Positions 6,737 through 13,519 of a stretch of DNA of 13,519 bases are shown here, piece after piece. Where the stretch lies: NCBI GenBank assembly GCA_937996825.1, contig CALKUJ010000198.1, positions 1 through 13,519 of the forward strand. Reading direction: 5' to 3'. A program made the position numbers and the translations under genes. Source of the stretch: an uncultured Polynucleobacter sp. (GTDB taxonomy: Bacteria; Pseudomonadota; Gammaproteobacteria; Burkholderiales; Burkholderiaceae). The notes below the pieces were generated by a model. The model was not told the DNA's origin. It did no database searches and saw only the letters and a list, made by a program, of their open reading frames with translations. The stretch's first letter is position 1; each line of letters begins with the position of its first letter.

Positions 6737-7384
6737 CTAAGCTGCACCCTTAGCTTGACCCCTACTCTGGCCCTGAAGTTGGCGCTGGCGCTCAAGGTGG
6801 TAAACAGAGATGATTGTTTTAACGTCTGTGATCTTTCCCTCTGCAATCCACTCATGCATTTCATCCAAAGTGGCTGCAAACACATCTAAGAACTCACCCT
6901 CATCCAGAGCTCTTTCGCCCAAGCTCAGATCTTTGGCCAGATAGATGTCAATGAATTCCGTTGAATAAGAAATCACCGGATGAATTCTGCCAAGGAACTC
7001 CCAAGTTTTGGCCGAATAGCCAGTCTCTTCTGATAGTTCACGCTGGGCGCACAACAAAGGATCTTCGCCTGCTTCCAGCTTTCCTGCTGGTATTTCAATC
7101 ATGGCGGCATCGACAGGATAGCGGAACTGCCTTTCTAGCAAAATGCGGCCATCATGCAAGATGGGCACGATCGCTACCGCACCCGGATGAATCAAATACT
7201 CACGATAAGTGGTATTCCCATCAGGCAACTGAACGATGTCTTTTTTTAGATGCAGGAATTTTCCTGAATAGACATCTTCAGAAGATGTGGGATGCTCACG
7301 TAAATGAGCATCAGATTCAGGTAAATCGGAGAAACTTTTTTCTGGCTTAGAGTTTGACTTAGGATTTGACTGGGATGAACTCAT
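6737..7384 (-). CDS. NUDIX hydrolase, ADP-ribose pyrophosphatase-like
   Basis: This soluble enzyme probably hydrolyses ADP-ribose or a related nucleoside diphosphate derivative to AMP plus a phosphosugar. The complete Nudix box is at residues 101-123: Gly101, then Glu107, then RELSEETGY. The REL-EE core supplies the Mg-binding glutamates. The preceding strands VAIVPILHDGRILLERQFRYPVDA and the EIPAGKLEAGE stretch are typical of the ADP-ribose pyrophosphatase (NudF-like) subfamily. The domain begins near residue 33 (TSSEDVYSGKFLHLKKD). The first 30 residues are Ser/Lys/Asn-rich, and the DNA there shows a 12-base imperfect direct repeat (7346-7369), so the true start could lie further in. No clear ribosome binding site precedes ATG 7384. 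It follows DUF2818 by 23 bases and probably rides on the nuo transcript. The exact substrate is inferred. Confidence 0.88.
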   Translation of the reverse strand: MSSSQSNPKSNSKPEKSFSDLPESDAHLREHPTSSEDVYSGKFLHLKKDIVQLPDGNTTYREYLIHPGAVAIVPILHDGRILLERQFRYPVDAAMIEIPAGKLEAGEDPLLCAQRELSEETGYSAKTWEFLGRIHPVISYSTEFIDIYLAKDLSLGERALDEGEFLDVFAATLDEMHEWIAEGKITDVKTIISVYHLERQRQLQGQSRGQAKGAA

Positions 7385-7407
7385 GATGGAATGAGTGATC
7401 TACTTGA

Positions 7408-7728
7408 TCAACCACGAGCATCGTTGCGATGCTTCATGAGAAAACGCCAAGTGAATCCTGGGAATGCAGCCACCAAAAATAGACAGATGCTGACTGCAAA
7501 GAACTCCCAGCGCTTTTGGAAGACATTACCAATCATGCTTTCCAATGAATAACCAATCAAACCAATCAAAGCGTACCAAAACACCATTTCTAATAAGCAC
7601 CAACCCACGTGCTTGTCTTTGAGTGTTTTGAAGAATAAAAATTTGGGGCTAACATAAGCAGCATTGGCAGCCACCAAGGCCACCAATATCAAAATCCAAG
7701 ATTCAATGCTTAAGCTAGTAGGCGCCAT
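7408..7728 (-). CDS. DUF2818 family membrane protein
   Basis: This 106-residue integral membrane protein has about three hydrophobic segments: near 10-28 (ILILVALVAANAAYV), 45-62 (WCLLEMVFWYALIGLIGYS) and 73-90 (FFAVSICLFLVAAFPGF). Its basic tail ends MKHRNDARG. I chose ATG 7728 because it lies 2 bases after the nuoN stop and gives the usual family length. A longer reading from GTG 7800 would overlap nuoN and add a non-family leader. The family is known to me as a betaproteobacterial gene right after nuoN. The position suggests a role in complex I assembly or stability, but no biochemical function is established to my knowledge. Confidence 0.85.
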   Translation of the reverse strand: MAPTSLSIESWILILVALVAANAAYVSPKFLFFKTLKDKHVGWCLLEMVFWYALIGLIGYSLESMIGNVFQKRWEFFAVSICLFLVAAFPGFTWRFLMKHRNDARG

Positions 7729-7730
7729 AA

Positions 7731-9212
7731 TTAACTCAATAAAGTGGTTGACATGGCCCTTAAACAAAGCGCCATCAATGTTGCTGGGAAAATACCGCAC
7801 AACAGAACAAACAAGCCATTCAGAGTAAAGACTGTTTTAACAACCAAGCCACCTTCAATCGCGGCAGTTTGAGTTGGCTCATCAAAGTACATGCACTTAA
7901 CAACACGCAAGTAATAGAATGCGCCGACCAATGAAGCCATCACAGCGATGATTGCAAGATACAAGTGGTCGCTATCAACCAAAGCTTCAAGAATCGATAA
8001 CTTGGCAGCAAATCCAACCGTTGGAGGAATACCTGCCAAAGAGAACATCAAGATCAGACCGATGAAGGCCATCCATGGATGACGGCGATTTAAGCCCTTA
8101 AGATCATCCAATGTTTCGCATTCGTAACCTTTGCGAGACAAAAGCATCAATAAACCGAATGAACCCAAAGTGGTTAATACATAGGTCACAGCGTAGAATA
8201 AGGCTGCGCTATAAGCGTGTTCGTCAAAAATCGACAACATGCCAAGAATCATGAAACCCATATGAGAAATCGTTGAATATGCCAACATTCTCTTGAGATT
8301 GGTTTGAGCAATCGCGGTCAAGTTACCAACCACCAAAGACATCACCGCCAAAATCATGATCATTGGCTGCCAATCATGAGTCAATGGCAATAAGCCTTCT
8401 ACCAATAGGCGGAATAACAATGCAAAGGCTGCAACCTTTGGTGCACCTGCAATCATCAATGTCACAGCAGTTGGCGCACCCTGATACACATCAGGCACCC
8501 ACATATGGAACGGTGCAACACCTAGCTTGAATGCCAAACCTGAAACAATGAAGACCACAGCAAAAGCCAATACCAAACGGTTGATACGCTGATCGCCCAC
8601 TGCTTTGAGGATTTCATCAAGGTCAAGGCTGCCTGTGGCACCGTAAAGCATTGACATGCCGTATAACAAGAAACCTGAAGCCAAAGCACCCAAGATGAAG
8701 TACTTCATCGCAGCTTCAGTACCCAGAGCAGAATCGCGCTTCATCGCAACCAAAGCATAGGTCGGTAAAGCCAATAACTCCAAGCCCAAATAAAGGGTCA
8801 ATAAATTAGAGCCGGAGATCATCACGCATTGACCCAACAAGGCCAAAAGCGTCAAAACAATGAAGTCCACTCTGAACAAGCCACGGTCCATCAAATATTT
8901 CTTTGAATAGACCAAGGTCATGAAAACCGCCAAACAAGCGACTGATTTGAGGATGCTCGATAAGGCATCCACCACGAACATATCATTGAAAGCATGCACT
9001 GGTTGATCAACAGACTGCAAACCAAAGGCAAAGCTCAAGCCAAGCAACAAAGCCAAACTGATCTTATAAGTCAGCTCTGTACCACGTGGGGCATAAAAAA
9101 TATCTTCATCTGATGCCTGTGGCTCATTCATGAAAACAGTCATCAATAGCAAACATGCCACCGTCAGGAGCACCAGCTCCGGTAACATCGCAATGAGATC
9201 AATCGATTGCAT
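7731..9212 (-). CDS. nuoN: NADH-quinone oxidoreductase subunit N
   Basis: This is an antiporter-like membrane subunit of complex I, one of the proton channels driven by NADH:quinone electron transfer. Its 493 residues match the family. Key residues are present: Glu145 in LGLELLALPTY, Lys229 in GLAFKLGVAPFHMWVPDVYQ and Lys259 in GAPKVAAF. They correspond to E. coli Glu133, Lys217 and Lys247 with a constant shift of 12. A GAGGAAAG ribosome binding site (9221-9228) precedes ATG 9212 at slightly long spacing. The nuoM stop is 24 bases upstream, and DUF2818 starts 2 bases after the nuoN stop. Nothing is missing or broken. Confidence 0.97.
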   Translation of the reverse strand: MQSIDLIAMLPELVLLTVACLLLMTVFMNEPQASDEDIFYAPRGTELTYKISLALLLGLSFAFGLQSVDQPVHAFNDMFVVDALSSILKSVACLAVFMTLVYSKKYLMDRGLFRVDFIVLTLLALLGQCVMISGSNLLTLYLGLELLALPTYALVAMKRDSALGTEAAMKYFILGALASGFLLYGMSMLYGATGSLDLDEILKAVGDQRINRLVLAFAVVFIVSGLAFKLGVAPFHMWVPDVYQGAPTAVTLMIAGAPKVAAFALLFRLLVEGLLPLTHDWQPMIMILAVMSLVVGNLTAIAQTNLKRMLAYSTISHMGFMILGMLSIFDEHAYSAALFYAVTYVLTTLGSFGLLMLLSRKGYECETLDDLKGLNRRHPWMAFIGLILMFSLAGIPPTVGFAAKLSILEALVDSDHLYLAIIAVMASLVGAFYYLRVVKCMYFDEPTQTAAIEGGLVVKTVFTLNGLFVLLCGIFPATLMALCLRAMSTTLLS

Positions 9213-9236
9213 AAATATCTCTTTCCTCTTTCAGGA

Positions 9237-10703
9237 TTAAAGTTTGCTGACTGCCACGTGCTTTAACAGCTCGATAACAGAAACGTGCATCACATCAGTG
9301 AATGGTTTTGGATAAACGCCCATGCCAATCGTGAAAATGGCCAAGACACTCATGATTAAAAATTCACGTGCATTGATATCGGTCAGCTCTGCAACGTGTT
9401 GGTTACCCACATCGCCAAAGAACACTCGCTTGGTCATCCACAATGAATAAGCAGCGCCCAGAATCAAAGCCGTGGCTGCCAAAATACCAATCAAGAAGTC
9501 ATAATCAACGGCAGCCAAAATGACCATGAACTCACCCACGAAACCTGAAGTAGCAGGTAATCCGCAGTTAGCCATGGCAAACAAGACTGCAAAGGCTGTG
9601 AACTTAGGCATGGTATTGACCACGCCACCGTAATCAGCAATTTGACGTGAGTGCATGCGGTCATAGAGCACGCCAATGCTCAAGAACATCGCAGCTGAAA
9701 TAAATCCGTGAGAGATCATCTGCACAATCGCACCTTCAACACCCATTGGATTGAAGATGAAGAATCCCAAGGTAACAAAGCCCATGTGTGCGATGGATGA
9801 ATAAGCCACGAGCTTTTTCATATCCGCCTGAACCAAGGCCACCAAACCAATATAAATCACTGCCACCAATGAAAGTGCAATCACGGCTGGAGCCAAGTAT
9901 TGACTTGCATCTGGTGCGATCGGTAATGAGAATCTCAAGAAGCCGTAGGCACCTAACTTCAACATGATCGCAGCCAACACCACTGAACCGCCGGTTGGCG
10001 CTTCAACGTGGGCGTCTGGCAACCATGTATGAACTGGCCACATTGGCACCTTCACAGCGAATGCCATGAAGAATGCGCCAAAAATAAGAACTTGCTCAAC
10101 GATGTCCAACTTGGCTTTGTGCCAAGTCAAAATATTGAATGTATCTGTCACGTTGTACAAATACAAAATAGCCACCAAGGTTAAGAGTGAACCTAGCAAG
10201 GTGTACAAGAAGAACTTGAAGGCCGCATACACACGATTCGGACCACCCCACACACCGATGATGATGTACATTGGGATCAAAGTTGCTTCAAAGAATACAT
10301 AGAACAATAAGCCGTCCAATGAGGCAAAGACGCCAATCATCAGGCCAGACAAAATCAAGAACGCAGCCATGTACTGAGACACGTTCACAGTGATCACTTC
10401 CCATGCAGCAACCACAACAATCACGGTGATAAATGCTGTTAGAACCACGAACCACATCGAAATACCATCAACACCTAAGAAGTAGTTGATGTCATAACGT
10501 GGCACCCAAGATACTTGCTCCACAAACTGCATGGCCGCAGTACTTGTGTCAAAGCCGGTGACCAATGGCAAGGTGGCAGCAAAGCTGATCAAAGAAGCAA
10601 TCAAGGCCATGATGCGAACATAGCCCTTGCTGTTGTCCGAACCAGTGAACAAAATAATCAAACCGAAAATGATCGGTAACCAGATGGAGAAAGAAAGAAT
10701 CAT
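9237..10703 (-). CDS. nuoM: NADH-quinone oxidoreductase subunit M
   Basis: This is the second antiporter-like proton channel of complex I. It has 488 residues and many transmembrane helices. The family block VKVPMWPVHTWLPDAHVEAP holds Lys218, and Lys249 lies in IMLKLGAYGFLRF. Glu139 lies in FFEATLIPMY. These correspond to E. coli Lys234, Lys265 and Glu144. ATG 10703 starts a typical N-terminus (MILSFSIWLPIIFG). There is no strong ribosome binding site before it. The nuoL stop is 23 bases upstream, so coupling within the operon is likely. The gene is complete. Confidence 0.97.
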   Translation of the reverse strand: MILSFSIWLPIIFGLIILFTGSDNSKGYVRIMALIASLISFAATLPLVTGFDTSTAAMQFVEQVSWVPRYDINYFLGVDGISMWFVVLTAFITVIVVVAAWEVITVNVSQYMAAFLILSGLMIGVFASLDGLLFYVFFEATLIPMYIIIGVWGGPNRVYAAFKFFLYTLLGSLLTLVAILYLYNVTDTFNILTWHKAKLDIVEQVLIFGAFFMAFAVKVPMWPVHTWLPDAHVEAPTGGSVVLAAIMLKLGAYGFLRFSLPIAPDASQYLAPAVIALSLVAVIYIGLVALVQADMKKLVAYSSIAHMGFVTLGFFIFNPMGVEGAIVQMISHGFISAAMFLSIGVLYDRMHSRQIADYGGVVNTMPKFTAFAVLFAMANCGLPATSGFVGEFMVILAAVDYDFLIGILAATALILGAAYSLWMTKRVFFGDVGNQHVAELTDINAREFLIMSVLAIFTIGMGVYPKPFTDVMHVSVIELLKHVAVSKL

Positions 10704-10726
10704 ATTGGGGCGCTCTATCTATTGTT

Positions 10727-12781
10727 TTACTTCATGGAGCCCAAGTGGGTATATAAAATCCAGCCGATCAAAGCAATCAAGCCAAGAATCATTGCAAATG
10801 CATAGTGATACAAGAATCCTGATTGAACTTGACGAACATTGGCCGAGAACCATGCAATCACACGGGTGCTGCCGTTGACTACCAAACCATCAATCAATCC
10901 TTGATCAGCACGTTTCCACAAACCAGTACCTAACAATCTTGCACCTTTAGCAAACACCGCCTGGTTGAAATCATCCATGTAGTACTTGTTATCAAGAATG
11001 TTCTTAACTGGTGCCAATACGCGGGCAAAGAAAGCTGGAATCTGTGGCAACCACAGATAAAAGACAGCCGCTGAAACCACGCCACCAAGAGCCAAGTACA
11101 AAACAGGCGTATGCAATGAGTGCGCCACCATGCCCAAAGGACCAGTGAAAGCAGCAGCCAATTCTTTCATGGCCACATGCTTACTTGCATCAACAAAAAT
11201 AGCATTGCCAAAGAAATCGCCAAATAACATTGGACCGATCGTGAGATAGCCCACAATCACAGATGGGATCGCTAATAGAACCAATGGCAATGTCACTACC
11301 CATGGAGACTCATGCGGCTTTTGACCTGGAGCCAAACCGTGGTGATGGTCATCGTGGTGATCATCGTGAGCATCATGACCGTGATCGTGATGAGCTTGAC
11401 CAAAGCGCTCTTTACCGTGGAACACCAAGAAGTACATTCTGAATGAGTAGAAGGCAGTGATGAACACACCTGCCATCACAGCAAAGAAGGCAAAGCCAGA
11501 ACCAGTGATGGTGCTCTTAGCAACCGCTTCAATGATTGAATCTTTTGAATAGAAACCTGAGAAAAATGGTGTACCAATCAACGCCAAAGAACCTAATAAA
11601 GATGTGAGCCAAGTGATTGGCATGTACTTCCACAAACCACCCATGTTGCGCATGTCTTGATCGTGGTGCATACCCATGATCACACTACCAGCGCCCAAGA
11701 ACAACAAGGCTTTAAAGAAAGCGTGTGTCATTAAGTGAAATACTGCGATTGGGTAAGCTGACACGCCCAAGGCAACAGTCATGTAACCCAACTGAGAAAG
11801 TGTTGAATAAGCAACAACGCGCTTGATGTCGTTTTGCACAATGCCCAAGAAACCCATGAACAAAGCAGTGATGGATCCAATGATCAAAACAAATGACAAA
11901 GCGGCATCAGATAACTCAAACAATGGTGACATACGGCTCACCATGAAAATACCAGCAGTCACCATGGTTGCCGCGTGAATCAAAGCGGAAATAGGTGTTG
12001 GGCCTTCCATTGAATCCGGTAACCAAACGTGTAATGGGAACTGTGCTGACTTACCCATTGCGCCAATAAACAAGCAAACGCAAGCCACTGTGACCAAATT
12101 CCAATCAGTGCCAGGCAAGACCTGTTGAACCAACAAATCTTTTTGTGCAAACACACCGTCATAACTCATGCTGCCGGTATAAGCCAACAAAAGACCAATA
12201 CCAAGGATGAAACCAAAGTCACCCACACGGTTGACCAAGAAGGCTTTCATATTGGCAAAGATGGCTGTTGGTCGCTTGTACCAGAAACCAATCAACAAAT
12301 AAGACACCAAGCCAACAGCTTCCCAGCCAAAGAAAAGCTGCAAGAAGTTATTGCTCATCACCAACATCAACATTGAGAAGGTGAACAAAGAAATATAGGA
12401 GAAGAATCGGGCATAGCCCTCGTCTTCTGCCATGTAACCAATGGTGTAAATGTGCACCATCAATGAAACGAATGTCACTACCACCATCATCATGGCAGTC
12501 AATGGGTCGACCAAGAAACCAACTTCTAAGCTTAACTCACCCAACTGCATCCAGGTGTAGATGGTTTCATTGAATCTTGCACCAGCCATCACGTCATTCA
12601 AGACCATGAATGAAAGGATGCATGAAATAGCCACACCTAGAATCGTGACTGTGTGCGCAGCTGAGCGACCAATGAGATTGCCCAAGAATTTAGTACCAAA
12701 CAAACCAGCAATCGCGGCACCCACCAATGGGGCCAATGGAATTGCTAGTAATACAAGAGGGTTCAAGATTGGAGTAGTCAT
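10727..12781 (-). CDS. nuoL: NADH-quinone oxidoreductase subunit L
   Basis: This is the distal antiporter-like subunit of complex I, bearing the long lateral helix. It has 684 residues. Channel residues are in place: Glu154 in FFGWEAVGLVSYLLIGFW, Asp188 in NRVGDFGFILG, Lys244 in MGKSAQFPLHVWLPDSMEGP and His269 in ALIHAATMVTAG. They match E. coli Glu144, Asp178, Lys229 and His254. A His/Asp-rich stretch (residues 464-481, bases 11339-11392, 10 His in 18) lies in a loop before GLAPGQKPHESPW. I recall similar loops in other betaproteobacterial NuoL proteins. ATG 12781 follows the nuoK stop by 10 bases. The gene is complete, with no frameshift. Confidence 0.97.
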   Translation of the reverse strand: MTTPILNPLVLLAIPLAPLVGAAIAGLFGTKFLGNLIGRSAAHTVTILGVAISCILSFMVLNDVMAGARFNETIYTWMQLGELSLEVGFLVDPLTAMMMVVVTFVSLMVHIYTIGYMAEDEGYARFFSYISLFTFSMLMLVMSNNFLQLFFGWEAVGLVSYLLIGFWYKRPTAIFANMKAFLVNRVGDFGFILGIGLLLAYTGSMSYDGVFAQKDLLVQQVLPGTDWNLVTVACVCLFIGAMGKSAQFPLHVWLPDSMEGPTPISALIHAATMVTAGIFMVSRMSPLFELSDAALSFVLIIGSITALFMGFLGIVQNDIKRVVAYSTLSQLGYMTVALGVSAYPIAVFHLMTHAFFKALLFLGAGSVIMGMHHDQDMRNMGGLWKYMPITWLTSLLGSLALIGTPFFSGFYSKDSIIEAVAKSTITGSGFAFFAVMAGVFITAFYSFRMYFLVFHGKERFGQAHHDHGHDAHDDHHDDHHHGLAPGQKPHESPWVVTLPLVLLAIPSVIVGYLTIGPMLFGDFFGNAIFVDASKHVAMKELAAAFTGPLGMVAHSLHTPVLYLALGGVVSAAVFYLWLPQIPAFFARVLAPVKNILDNKYYMDDFNQAVFAKGARLLGTGLWKRADQGLIDGLVVNGSTRVIAWFSANVRQVQSGFLYHYAFAMILGLIALIGWILYTHLGSMK

Positions 12782-12791
12782 ATGATCTGTC

Positions 12792-13100
12792 TTAACCCTT
12801 CAGTTGTCCGAGGTCTTCAGCATGGATCGTGTCTAGCTTACGGAACATCGTGACCAAAATAGCCAAGCCAATGGCTGCTTCAGCAGCTGCCACGGTCAAA
12901 ATAAAGAATACGAATACTTGACCAGCCATGTCTCCAAGATAGTGAGAGAAGGCAATGAAGTTCAAATTAACGGCCAATAACATCAATTCCAAGGACATCA
13001 ACAACACAATGATGTTTTTGCGATTCAAGAAAATGCCAACCACGCCAATTGCGAACAAAATGGCAGCTAACACTAAGTAATGAGCTAAGGTGATTGTCAT
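12792..13100 (-). CDS. nuoK: NADH-quinone oxidoreductase subunit K
   Basis: This small three-helix complex I membrane subunit has 102 residues, the usual length. It carries the two buried glutamates needed for proton transfer, Glu38 in LMSLELMLLAVNL and Glu74 in VAAAEAAIGLAI (E. coli Glu36 and Glu72). A strong ribosome binding site, AAAGGA on the minus strand (13108-13113), sits 7 bases before the ATG and fixes the start. The nuoJ stop lies 39 bases upstream. Confidence 0.97.
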   Translation of the reverse strand: MTITLAHYLVLAAILFAIGVVGIFLNRKNIIVLLMSLELMLLAVNLNFIAFSHYLGDMAGQVFVFFILTVAAAEAAIGLAILVTMFRKLDTIHAEDLGQLKG

Positions 13101-13139
13101 GAATAAATCCTTTTTCCGAAATGTCTCATCATCACTGTC

Positions 13140-13519
13140 CTAAGATTCTTTTTTGGCTGATGAATCAGCATTCATAGAGGTGACCATGCGCACGCGATCT
13201 TCTTTACGTGTACGAATTTGCTCAGCAATATCTTGAGTTTTAGTGTCTTTGCGACGACGCAATGTCAAAGCTACTGAAGCAATGATTGCCACCAACAGAA
13301 TCACGCCAGCTACTTCAAAGCTAAATAGATATTCTGTGTACAACAAAGTACCTAATGCTTTGGTGTTATTAGCAGCCACTTCTGGACTTAGATTTTGAAC
13401 TGGTTGCGTTGTACCAATAAAGCCACGAATTAACACAATCGACATTTCAGCAACGATAACCGCACCAACCAAAGAAGCCACTGGCATGAATTGCTTAAAG
13501 CCTTTACGCATGTGATCCA
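13140..13519 (-). CDS. nuoJ: NADH-quinone oxidoreductase subunit J (5' end beyond window)
   Basis: This is the C-terminal 126 or so codons of a complex I membrane subunit normally near 200-220 residues; the start lies past the right edge. The frame stays open through 13519, and the residues before the internal Met (DH) fit the family, so ATG 13511 is not the true start. Visible parts are a GFKQFMPVASLVGAVIVAEM helix, a periplasmic loop, LGTLLYTEYLFSFEVAGVILLVAIIASVALT as the last helix, and a basic cytoplasmic tail (RRRKDTKTQDIAEQIR). Gene order J-K-L-M-N confirms the call. Confidence 0.93.
   Translation of the reverse strand, partial: DHMRKGFKQFMPVASLVGAVIVAEMSIVLIRGFIGTTQPVQNLSPEVAANNTKALGTLLYTEYLFSFEVAGVILLVAIIASVALTLRRRKDTKTQDIAEQIRTRKEDRVRMVTSMNADSSAKKES

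Noticed and set aside
6961..7350. 129-codon open frame on the plus strand opposite the NUDIX gene
   Set aside because: The minus-strand reading carries a perfect Nudix box, while this frame has no family features and no ribosome binding site.
7729..7800. GTG-started extension of the DUF2818 gene overlapping nuoN
   Set aside because: The extra 24 residues do not look like the family, and ATG 7728 just after the nuoN stop gives the expected length.

Overview
The window looks like a piece of a betaproteobacterial chromosome, most likely Burkholderiaceae of the moderate-GC, Polynucleobacter-like type. This rests on the complex I (nuo) gene order followed by a DUF2818 membrane protein and a NUDIX hydrolase, on protein wording typical of that group, and on moderate base composition. 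The genus is inference; I could not run a search.

Left edge (1-396, minus): the 5' part of a DUF1178 zinc-ribbon-like gene that runs off the window. An AT-rich divergent spacer (397-601, about 26% GC by hand count over 421-600) follows. It holds one clear imperfect inverted repeat (502-535).

Centre (602-6698, plus): a compact four-gene operon encoding an outer-membrane factor (TolC/CzcC type), a periplasmic adaptor (CzcB/CusB/HlyD type), a 1031-residue heavy-metal-type RND pump (CzcA/CusA family) and a divergent PII-like signalling protein. Gaps are 1 and 4 bases, and the pump stop overlaps the PII start by 4 bases. The first three should form an envelope-spanning, proton-driven exporter. 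The PII-like protein, itself probably a trimer like the pump, is the candidate cytoplasmic regulator. No DNA-binding regulator is encoded nearby. This operon is the most interesting part of the window.

Right half (6737-13519, minus): the 3' part of the complex I operon, nuoJ (partial)-nuoK-nuoL-nuoM-nuoN, then DUF2818 and an ADP-ribose-pyrophosphatase-like NUDIX gene. All are closely spaced and probably co-transcribed. The proton-channel residues of NuoK, L, M and N are intact, so these look like working subunits. A small hairpin (6716-6736) separates the convergent PII and NUDIX genes.

From memory, related genomes often have nuoN, DUF2818, NUDIX and DUF1178 in a row. Here the efflux operon sits in opposite orientation between NUDIX and DUF1178, suggesting insertion of a roughly 6.3-kb cassette into an otherwise conserved block. 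Complex I generates the proton motive force that the RND pump would spend, but nothing seen ties their regulation together.
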